A stretch of DNA of 64,000 nucleotides, taken from NCBI GenBank assembly GCA_019359235.1, contig JAHHHT010000002.1, positions 62,001 through 126,000 of the forward strand, in the 5' to 3' direction. Made by a program: the position numbers and the translations under genes. The notes under the pieces were generated by a model, which saw only the letters and a program-made list of their open reading frames with translations, had not been told where the DNA came from and searched no databases. Within the stretch, counting starts at the first letter, position 1, and every line of letters begins with the position of its first letter. This DNA comes from Oscillatoria princeps RMCB-10 (lineage in GTDB: Bacteria; Cyanobacteriota; Cyanobacteriia; Cyanobacteriales; Oscillatoriaceae). Of the stretch, positions 56,226 through 60,882 are shown piece by piece.

Positions 56226-56277
56226 ACGGCAGTCTTTTCAGCAGCAAGCCCTTGCTTGTAAGGCAAATGCTTGCCGT
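56226..56277 (-). other. tRNA-like remnant with Val(UAC)-type anticodon arm
   Basis: Minus strand has ACGGCA ... TGCCGT as possible acceptor pairs enclosing TTGC-CTTACAA-GCAA, the anticodon arm of tRNA-Val(UAC). D and T arms are not recognisable. Probably a truncated tRNA. Confidence 0.4.
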
Positions 56278-56281
56278 GTGG

Positions 56282-56309
56282 GGACGCGATTTATCGCGTC
56301 TCTACAAGA
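56282..56309. repeat. R3 palindrome inside the tRNA array
   Basis: GGACGCGATTTATCGCGTCT, same family as 11095 and cobN. Confidence 0.8.
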
Positions 56310-56324
56310 GAGCCAAATTTCTGG

Positions 56325-56397
56325 AGCAGGCGGCGATATTTGAACTCGCATAAGCAGCTTACAAGGCTGCCGTGTTGCCAATTGACACCACACCTGC
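56325..56397 (-). tRNA. tRNA-Thr(UGU)
   Basis: Acceptor GCAGGTG/CGCCTGC, D arm GTGT-CAATTGGCA-ACAC, anticodon arm GCAGC-CTTGTAA-GCTGC, T arm GCGAG-TTCAAAT-ATCGC with the closing G-A mismatch. T then CCA at the 3' end. Confidence 0.88.
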
Positions 56398-56401
56398 ATT
56401 T

Positions 56402-56488
56402 TGGTGACGGGGGTGAGAATTGCACTCACTGGTTTTCAGGCGCTGATCCTGACGAGCCCTATCTTGCTCCATCCCCGCTTCGCTCACC
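56402..56488 (-). tRNA. tRNA-like gene, anticodon CAG, insertion in the acceptor strand
   Basis: 3' strand CCGTCACC would pair with GGTGACGG, but the 5' strand reads GGTGA-GCGAAG-CGG: removing GCGAAG restores all eight pairs. D arm GGAGC/GGCTC, anticodon arm TCAGG-ATCAGCG-CCTGA (CAG), 5-nt variable loop, T arm GTGAG-TGCAATT-CTCAC. CAG is a leucine anticodon but the long variable arm of bacterial tRNA-Leu is missing. Confidence 0.65.
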
Positions 56489-56491
56489 AAA

Positions 56492-56566
56492 TACCCCTGA
56501 CTGGACTCGAACCAGTATCCTCTTCGTCCTTAGCGAAGCGCCTCTTGCCAATTGGGCTACAGGGGC
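56492..56566 (-). tRNA. tRNA with Leu anticodon AAG on a class I body
   Basis: Acceptor GCCCCTG/CAGGGGT, D stem GCC/GGC, anticodon arm CTTCG-CTAAGGA-CGAAG, variable AGGAT (5 nt), T arm ACTGG-TTCGAGT-CCAGT, discriminator A. All elements fold, but bacterial tRNA-Leu is normally class II. Confidence 0.75.
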
Positions 56567-56609
56567 AAAAATTGCAAAATCTTGTCTTTCAAATCAGCAT
56601 GTATGCCAA

Positions 56610-56682
56610 TACCCCTGACTGGAGTCGAACCAGCAAAATCTGCAGCCTGATTGCAGCACGTTTTCCGTTCCGTCACAGGGGC
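56610..56682 (-). tRNA. tRNA with Leu anticodon CAG on a class I body
   Basis: Acceptor GCCCCTG/CAGGGGT identical to the neighbour, D stem ACG/CGT, anticodon arm CTGCA-ATCAGGC-TGCAG, variable ATTTT, T arm GCTGG-TTCGACT-CCAGT. Short variable loop again. Confidence 0.72.
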
Positions 56683-56685
56683 ATA

Positions 56686-56759
56686 TCGGGGTGGCAGGAT
56701 TTGAACCTGCGACCATCAGCTCCCAAAGCTGCTGCGCTACCAAGCTGCGCTACACCCCG
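56686..56759 (-). tRNA. tRNA-Pro(UGG)
   Basis: Acceptor CGGGGTG/CACCCCG, anticodon arm CAGC-TTTGGGA-GCTG, T arm GCAGG-TTCAAAT-CCTGC, D arm GCGCAGCTTGGTAGCGC. Canonical. Confidence 0.95.
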
Positions 56760-56763
56760 CTGA

Positions 56764-56844
56764 TACTCCTGGTGGGGCTTGAACCCACACTTAAATAACA
56801 ACTACTTTTAAGGTAGCGGCCTCTTCCAATTGGGCTACAGGAGC
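56764..56844 (-). tRNA. tRNA-Leu(UAA), intermediate variable loop
   Basis: Acceptor GCTCCTG/CAGGAGT, D arm like the AAG tRNA (GCCCAATTGGAAGAGGC), anticodon arm GCTAC-CTTAAAA-GTAGT (UAA), 12-nt variable region without clear stem, T arm GTGGG-TTCAAGC-CCCAC. No group I intron, unlike the usual cyanobacterial tRNA-Leu(UAA). Confidence 0.82.
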
Positions 56845-56850
56845 ATAAAT

Positions 56851-56898
56851 TGACTGCCCCGCCAGGGTTTGAACCAGGTCTCTTCCCGGGGATATCAG
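56851..56898 (-). pseudogene. 3'-half tRNA fragment
   Basis: Minus strand contains GAAGAGACCTGG-TTCAAAC and GGCGGGGCAG, resembling a T loop plus acceptor 3' strand, but the T stem does not pair and no 5' half exists. Remnant. Confidence 0.45.
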
Positions 56899-56899
56899 G

Positions 56900-56986
56900 C
56901 GGAGAGGGAGGGATTTGAACCCTCGACGGCTATTAAACCGCTCTTTCTTAGCAGGAAAGTGCCATAAGCCACTCGGCCACCTCTCC
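56900..56986 (-). tRNA. tRNA-Ser(GCU)
   Basis: Acceptor GGAGAGG/CCTCTCC, D arm GGCCGAGTGGCTTATGGC, anticodon arm CTTTC-CTGCTAA-GAAAG, long variable arm GCGGTTTAATAGCCGT, T arm GAGGG-TTCAAAT-CCCTC, discriminator G. Proper class II Ser tRNA. Confidence 0.95.
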
Positions 56987-56990
56987 ACAG

Positions 56991-57074
56991 TGGGTCGGGC
57001 TGGATTTGAACCAGCGCGTTCATAAAAAACAGTTTTACAGACTGTCGCCTTCAACCAGACTCGGCCACCGACCC
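56991..57074 (-). tRNA. tRNA-Tyr(GUA)
   Basis: Acceptor GGGTCGG/CCGACCC, anticodon arm ACAGT-CTGTAAA-ACTGT, long variable region (~13 nt), T arm GCTGG-TTCAAAT-CCAGC. Confidence 0.94.
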
Positions 57075-57085
57075 AGAACAGTTGA

Positions 57086-57159
57086 TAGTGCTGACGGGAG
57101 TTGAACCCGCAATCACCTGATTGAAAGCCAGGCGGCTTAAACCATTTGCCTACAGCACT
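57086..57159 (-). tRNA. tRNA-Glu(UUC)
   Basis: Acceptor AGTGCTG/CAGCACT, D arm GGC..GCC, anticodon arm CCTGG-CTTTCAA-TCAGG, T arm GCGGG-TTCAACT-CCCGT. Confidence 0.92.
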
Positions 57160-57167
57160 ATTATTGG

Positions 57168-57240
57168 CGCGGGAGGCGGGATTTGAACCCGAATTCTTCG
57201 ATTTTGGAGACCGACGTGTTGCCTCTTACACCACTCCCAC
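57168..57240 (-). tRNA. tRNA-Trp(CCA)
   Basis: Acceptor GTGGGAG/CTCCCGC, discriminator G (Trp determinant), anticodon arm TCGGT-CTCCAAA-ATCGA, T arm TTCGGG-TTCAAAT-CCCG, D arm GTGTAAGAGGCAACAC. Confidence 0.92.
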
Positions 57241-57246
57241 ATTTGG

Positions 57247-57318
57247 TGGCACCGGCGGGACTTGCACCCGCATAGACCAGGGTATGAACCTGGGGTTTTA
57301 CTCTTAAACTACGGTGCT
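57247..57318 (-). tRNA. tRNA-Met(CAU)-type, A1-C72 mismatch
   Basis: Anticodon arm CCAGG-TTCATAC-CCTGG (CAU); acceptor AGCACCG/CGGTGCC leaves 1-72 as A-C, an initiator-like mismatch, but the three G-C pairs of the initiator anticodon stem are absent. T loop is TGCAAGT. Elongator Met, or Ile decoding after lysidine modification, are both possible. A plus CCA at the 3' end. Confidence 0.85.
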
Positions 57319-57328
57319 ATATCACCAG

Positions 57329-57424
57329 AGGTCAGAGCGGGGGTTGTAGGCGTTAGCCTTCCCGAAGGTTACCCGCGATTTTCGCTTTTGCAGAGCGACG
57401 CCTTCCCAACTTGGCTACCTGACC
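57329..57424 (-). tRNA. tRNA-Cys(GCA) with palindromic repeat in the T loop
   Basis: Acceptor GGTCAGG/TCTGACC, anticodon arm TCGCT-CTGCAAA-AGCGA. T stem GCGGG/CCCGC flanks the inserted repeat (57346-57372) instead of a 7-nt loop. Confidence 0.87.
57346..57372. repeat. Small dispersed repeat inside tRNA-Cys T loop
   Basis: GTAGGCGTTAGCCTTCCCGA followed by AGGTTAC; double hairpin bounded by GTA/TAC. Confidence 0.88.
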
Positions 57425-57435
57425 AAAAAAATGAG

Positions 57436-57510
57436 TAGTCCCGACGAGGTTTGAACTCGCAATCTTCTCCTTGAGGGGGAGACGGCTTAAACCAATTCGC
57501 CTACGGGACT
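57436..57510 (-). tRNA. tRNA-Glu(CUC), C33 instead of U33
   Basis: Acceptor AGTCCCG/CGGGACT, D arm as in tRNA-Glu(UUC), anticodon arm TCTCC-CCCTCAA-GGAGA: position 33 is C, unusual because U33 is near universal. T arm GCGAG-TTCAAAC-CTCGT. Confidence 0.82.
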
Positions 57511-57555
57511 GCGCATCAAGGTGACAGAAATTTGCCCCCTTGAATCACTGCTGAG

Positions 57556-57651
57556 CGAGGCTGGCGGGGCTCGTAGGCGAAGCCTTCCCGCAGGGTACCC
57601 GCGACCTTTGGCTTGACAAGCCGATACTCTGACCAACTGAGCTACAGCCCC
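57556..57651 (-). tRNA. tRNA-Asp(GUC) with palindromic repeat in the T loop
   Basis: Acceptor GGGGCTG/CAGCCTC, discriminator G, D arm GCTC-AGTTGGTCA-GAGT, anticodon loop TTGTCAA. T stem GCGGG/CCCGC surrounds the repeat at 57573-57598. First tRNA of the array. Confidence 0.87.
57573..57598. repeat. Small dispersed repeat inside tRNA-Asp T loop
   Basis: GTAGGCGAAGCCTTCCCGCA then GGGTAC; both inner hairpins kept by compensating changes relative to the other two copies. Confidence 0.88.
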
Positions 57652-57680
57652 ATGAAATCAGCAGTTTCTTTTCTGCTTTT

Positions 57681-57759
57681 TGGACAAGGAAGGCGGTTTA
57701 TCCCGTGGGGAATTACCCGAGGGGGCTATCCCCACCTGAGCGCAAACCGCCTCTGTCCA
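57681..57759 (-). promoter_or_regulatory. Nested hairpin in the leader of the tRNA array
   Basis: Minus strand: GGACAGAGGCGGTTTGC at the 5' side pairs with AAACCGCCTTCCTTGTCC at the 3' side; inside, GTGGGGA pairs with TTCCCCAC around GCCCCCTCGGG. About 79 nt between the promoter and the first tRNA. Could be an attenuator, a processing signal or a separate small RNA. Confidence 0.6.
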
Positions 57760-57780
57760 ACAGTAGTCGAAGGCCAATTT

Positions 57781-57803
57781 ACTTATTCAGTTTTCAAGGT
57801 TCG
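57781..57803 (-). promoter_or_regulatory. boxA-like leader motif of the tRNA array
   Basis: AACCTTGAAAACTGAATAA on the minus strand; one base different from the Y-array leader (53938-53960). Similar to boxA antitermination sequences of stable RNA operons. Confidence 0.5.
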
Positions 57804-57854
57804 GATTCGGCTTGGGGTGGAGCTTTTTGGCTCTTTCCCTCTCGCCTTACTTTA

Positions 57855-57884
57855 ATACTACAAGTATACTACGCTGACTGTCAA
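57855..57884 (-). promoter_or_regulatory. Promoter of the tRNA array with degenerate LexA-type box
   Basis: TTGACA (57879-57884), 18-base spacer, TAGTAT (57855-57860). AGTATACTTGTAGT (57857-57870) is at the same offset from the -10 as the perfect box of the Y-array promoter but differs at two half-site positions. The surrounding CCCCCTTGACAGT is shared by both promoters. Confidence 0.65.
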
Positions 57885-57965
57885 GGGGGTAGAGAAAAAT
57901 TTTTTGACTTTTTTTTGAGCCGGCTGGTCTGGCCCAGGACAGGAAGGCGGTGCCGGTGTGGCCCC

Positions 57966-58042
57966 TTCGTAGGACAGGTGCAGGCGTCTCGCCTGCACTA
58001 CGCCTTCGTAGGACAGGCGTCCCGCCTGTCCCCTCTTCCCGG
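57966..58042. repeat. R2 palindromes
   Basis: CGTAGGACAGGTGCAGGCGT and CGTAGGACAGGCGTCCCGCC copies in tandem, upstream of the array promoter. Confidence 0.7.
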
Positions 58043-58223
58043 CAGCAAGCTGCCAGGGTGGCCATGCGCGGAACAAATCTGGATTTTTGCCATCCGAGGT
58101 GGTATAAGGGGTATAAACTATGATGGGTCTTACCCCTCACGCCTGCGGCAGCCCGCGACGAGGAGGAGCGACAAGCATCCCAGACTTCCGCACCACTCAC
58201 CCCAACTGGGGAGGATATACCCA

Positions 58224-58436
58224 ATGAACGGTCAAATCAGCTGCAATCTATCTCAACTCACCATCGCCCAAGTCGTTGAACATATCTTGGCTTCCGGCAG
58301 AATTACTCGCACTGACCAAAATTCGTTGCGGTGTGCGATATCATCGGAGGAGATCCCGCCCAGCCCTGAGGAGATCCGCCAAATCAAAGGAGTCTTTAAC
58401 CGGCTGCAAATGGGATTGTTAAAAGTAATGGATTAA
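58224..58436 (+). CDS. Small conserved-looking protein
   Basis: 70 aa. GGGGAGG lies about 10 bases before ATG 58224. SQLTIAQVVEHILASGRITRTDQNSLRCAISSEEIPPSPEEIRQIKGVFNRLQMGLLKVMD is compatible with a helical regulator family common in cyanobacteria. Unknown function. Transcribed away from the tRNA array. Confidence 0.7.
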   Translation: MNGQISCNLSQLTIAQVVEHILASGRITRTDQNSLRCAISSEEIPPSPEEIRQIKGVFNRLQMGLLKVMD

Positions 58437-58441
58437 ATCGA

Positions 58442-58475
58442 GCTGCTGTAGGCAGTTCGCCCAGCAGCCGGCTAT
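58442..58475 (+). terminator. Hairpin with T-run after the 70-aa gene
   Basis: GCTGCTG / CAGCAGC stem six bases after the stop, followed shortly by TATTTTTG. Confidence 0.6.
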
Positions 58476-58721
58476 TTTTGCCCACCGGCACCGGCAACCC
58501 GCGCTCCCCTCGCGCAATCGCGCACCTATTTTGCATATACAAAGGTGTTGTGGGGGCGGGTTTATGTCCTGCAGGTGGCTTCTTTTTGGGGGTTTAGAGA
58601 GAACTTGGCAACCGCGAAGGGTTGCAATAAAGCCGCCGAAAACGGGCGTCAGGCTTTATTGATAAGCTGTTTGGCTTTTAATCTGCTTGTTGTAAAAAGG
58701 AGGCAGAGCCTAAGCGAGCAG

Positions 58722-58747
58722 CGTTCCCAGGCTCTGCCTGGGAACGA
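58722..58747. repeat. R6 palindrome
   Basis: CGTTCCCAGGCTCTGCCTGG and GAACG; gap 58437-58810 otherwise empty. Confidence 0.8.
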
Positions 58748-58810
58748 GGGATAGAGATTTATAGTGCAAATTCAATGCGCAACAGCTAAAACGGACTGTC
58801 GATTGCTGTG

Positions 58811-59206
58811 TCAATCACCGGCTTCGCTGACGAAGGCGCAGGTTTGAGCTTCCAGCCAGCACTTGAGCAGGAAAAACTCAGTGCGAGGGCAAAGCGCTGT
58901 GACAAACACCCCCTGTGCACCCTGCGGATCTGCTGCTAACCAAGTACCTCGCAAGCTGACTTCTACGAACTCCGCATCAGCTGGGCACAGCGCCAGCGCC
59001 TCAGCTGCTTCTTTTCGGGCTTCCACCTCCAACTGATGCAGCTCTGGCAAACCGGCAGGGAGCAAAAACGAAGCCGTGGTGGGTTCGACGCAGAGGCTTT
59101 GCCCGATTCGCATGGCCAGAATCACTCGCAGCGCCACTAACTCTTCTACAGATTGAGTCAGGCGCTCGATTTGCAAGCCAGTTTCCGTGTAAGTGAACTT
59201 CAGCAT
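58811..59206 (-). CDS. Conserved cyanobacterial protein (alr0857-like)
   Basis: 131 aa. LKFTYTETGLQIERLTQSVEELVALRVILAMRIGQSLCVEPTTASFLLPA matches a cyanobacteria-restricted family of this size. GGAG about 10 bases upstream of ATG. Function unknown. Confidence 0.75.
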   Translation of the reverse strand: MLKFTYTETGLQIERLTQSVEELVALRVILAMRIGQSLCVEPTTASFLLPAGLPELHQLEVEARKEAAEALALCPADAEFVEVSLRGTWLAADPQGAQGVFVTALCPRTEFFLLKCWLEAQTCAFVSEAGD

Positions 59207-59282
59207 TGCCGGTTGTCTCCGGTTGTTTTAAGTGCTCGATGCTTCTGCTGAGTGAGGAAGCTCGGAGGGAGAGGACTTACGC

Positions 59283-59351
59283 AGAAACCGGGTTTCTGAA
59301 CGTATACTCTTGATTTGAGCCCAAAAATCCGGTTCAGAAACCCGGTTTCTT
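59283..59351. repeat. Spaced R1 palindrome pair
   Basis: AGAAACCGGGTTTCTGA and TCAGAAACCCGGTTTCTTG, ~35 bases apart. Confidence 0.8.
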
Positions 59352-59373
59352 GGATTCTCCTCCCGCCGTGTTC

Positions 59374-59907
59374 CTACTCCCTGAGGTGCTGTTCCCGCCA
59401 AAAGAGTTCCGCAAAGGAAATGGCTGGGTGCACCGGCGGAAAGGGTTGGGCCCGCAGTGGCATTGCTGCTTCCTGGGGGGTGCGATCTCCTTTGCGAGCG
59501 TTGCAGCGCTCGCAGGCGGCGACCACGTTGTCCCAGGTGTGCTGCCCGCCCCTGGAGCGCGGCATGACGTGATCCAGCGTCAGGTGTCTGGTGCTCCCGC
59601 AATACTGGCAGGTGTGCCCGTCGCGCCGCAGGACTTCCCGGCGGTTCACCGGCGGAGTTTTCCAAATCCGCTCGGTGAGGGTGTTGGTGAGGCGGATGTG
59701 TTCTGGAACCAGCACGACGCAGCTCGGCGAACGCACCGGCAGCAGTGAAGTGCCGGTTCCGCCCCAAAAATTTAGCGGTTCCGCTTTGCCCGTGACTAAC
59801 AGGACGATTGCCCGCCGGATGTTGACTTTTGCCACCGGCAGATAGTTCTGGGAGAACACCACCACCGACTGCCCTAATATGTCAGTTACACCAGTTACGC
59901 TTGTCAC
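59374..59907 (-). CDS. HNH endonuclease
   Basis: 177 aa from GTG 59907, AAGGAG 7 bases upstream. N-terminal ~80 residues (VVVFSQNYLPVAKVNIRRAIVLLVTGKAE) and the HNH core CQYCGSTRHLTLDHVMPRSRGGQHTWDNVVAACERCNARKGDRTP with two CxxC zinc knuckles. Widespread cyanobacterial family; the free-standing form is generally chromosomal and not intron-linked here. Confidence 0.92.
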   Translation of the reverse strand: MTSVTGVTDILGQSVVVFSQNYLPVAKVNIRRAIVLLVTGKAEPLNFWGGTGTSLLPVRSPSCVVLVPEHIRLTNTLTERIWKTPPVNRREVLRRDGHTCQYCGSTRHLTLDHVMPRSRGGQHTWDNVVAACERCNARKGDRTPQEAAMPLRAQPFPPVHPAISFAELFWREQHLRE

Positions 59908-60319
59908 AGCTGAACTCCTTATACAACAACCCCCGCTTCCTTTGGCCAGAAGCGGGGGTTCAAAAAGTCCTCTGAGGTTCTTTTGTCCTATACAGGTACA
60001 GCATTTCGCCCGTACCTCCCGCTTCGCTCGTTGTGTTGTGGCCGTTCGACCGGCAGACCGGACGCGCCATTCCCATTGCTTTTAATATCTTTGCCTTGCT
60101 CGCTCGAACGCTCGATCGAGCTATAGTTGCCCCTAAATCCACGCTCCACGCCCAAAGCCGCTGATTCCCAACCGCTATGGCGATGGGTGGCAGGCGTGAC
60201 AGTCGGCATGGAGGCAAAAATGTTCAATGTGATACTTTTTGAAGGCTGCTATGTGAATCCTACAGACTCTATACTACACTTATAGTACAAAGATGTCTAC
60301 CCATTTGAGGAAAAAAGTT

Positions 60320-60655
60320 ATGCATACCCTGACGCGCACTTCGACCACCGACATGGAAGTCACCAGCATACGCTTGGAGCGGGAGCTGAAGGAGAAACTC
60401 AAGGAGCTGGCTGGATCTCAGGGATATCAAGCCCTGATTCGAGATCTGCTCTGGAAGTACGTCCAGCAGAAATCGGGGCACTACCGGCCCTCATTTTCCA
60501 GGTTTGACATTCGGGCCAGCATTGCAGCGACAGCGAACAAAGAAGAACAGTGCGTCCTCACCGGCAAGCTAATCCGACCGCAGGAGCCCATGTTACTAGG
60601 ACTCACGATTAATGGGGACATGGTGCCCCTCAGTACCGGCAGTTTGGACGGCTAG
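60320..60655 (+). CDS. Ribbon-helix-helix-like protein with C-terminal domain
   Basis: 111 aa from ATG 60320 (GAGGAAAA upstream); ATG 60293 is in frame but has no SD. DMEVTSIRLERELKEKLKELAGSQGYQALIRDLLWKYV is a ribbon-helix-helix DNA-binding segment; the remainder (QCVLTGKLIRPQEPMLLGLTINGDMVPLS) is a small beta domain. TACTA..TAGTA inverted repeat at ~60284-60297 could be its operator or -10 region. Gap 59908-60319 holds no other gene. Confidence 0.72.
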   Translation: MHTLTRTSTTDMEVTSIRLERELKEKLKELAGSQGYQALIRDLLWKYVQQKSGHYRPSFSRFDIRASIAATANKEEQCVLTGKLIRPQEPMLLGLTINGDMVPLSTGSLDG

Positions 60656-60732
60656 GTCCGTCAGGGCAAAAGCCAACCCCCACCCCCCCTTAGGGCGACC
60701 CGCCAGGGATTGCAATCCCTGGCCATTAGAAG

Positions 60733-60830
60733 TAGGGTGCGTTCCGCAAGAGCGCAACTCTCCAGAAATCGAGTGGGTTGGCACCGGAACGCACCCTACT
60801 GATCCCTCGTAGGACAGGCGTCTCGCCTGT
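60733..60830. repeat. R7 and R2 palindromes between convergent genes
   Basis: TAGGGTGCGTTCCGCAAG facing CCGGAACGCACCCTACT, then ACAGGCGTCTCGCCTGT. Confidence 0.75.
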
Positions 60831-60882
60831 CCCAATGTCCTAGACTGACTGTCCCTTGCTAGAGCGGGAGTGCCGGCCCAAC

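Noticed and set aside
55672-57054. Open frames over the tRNA array
   Set aside because: They read across several tRNAs on the opposite strand and contain repeated tRNA-derived peptides.
60284-60297. LexA-type box upstream of the ribbon-helix-helix gene
   Set aside because: TACTA..TAGTA has a 6-base spacer and does not meet the RGTACNNNDGTWCB consensus; noted only as a possible operator.
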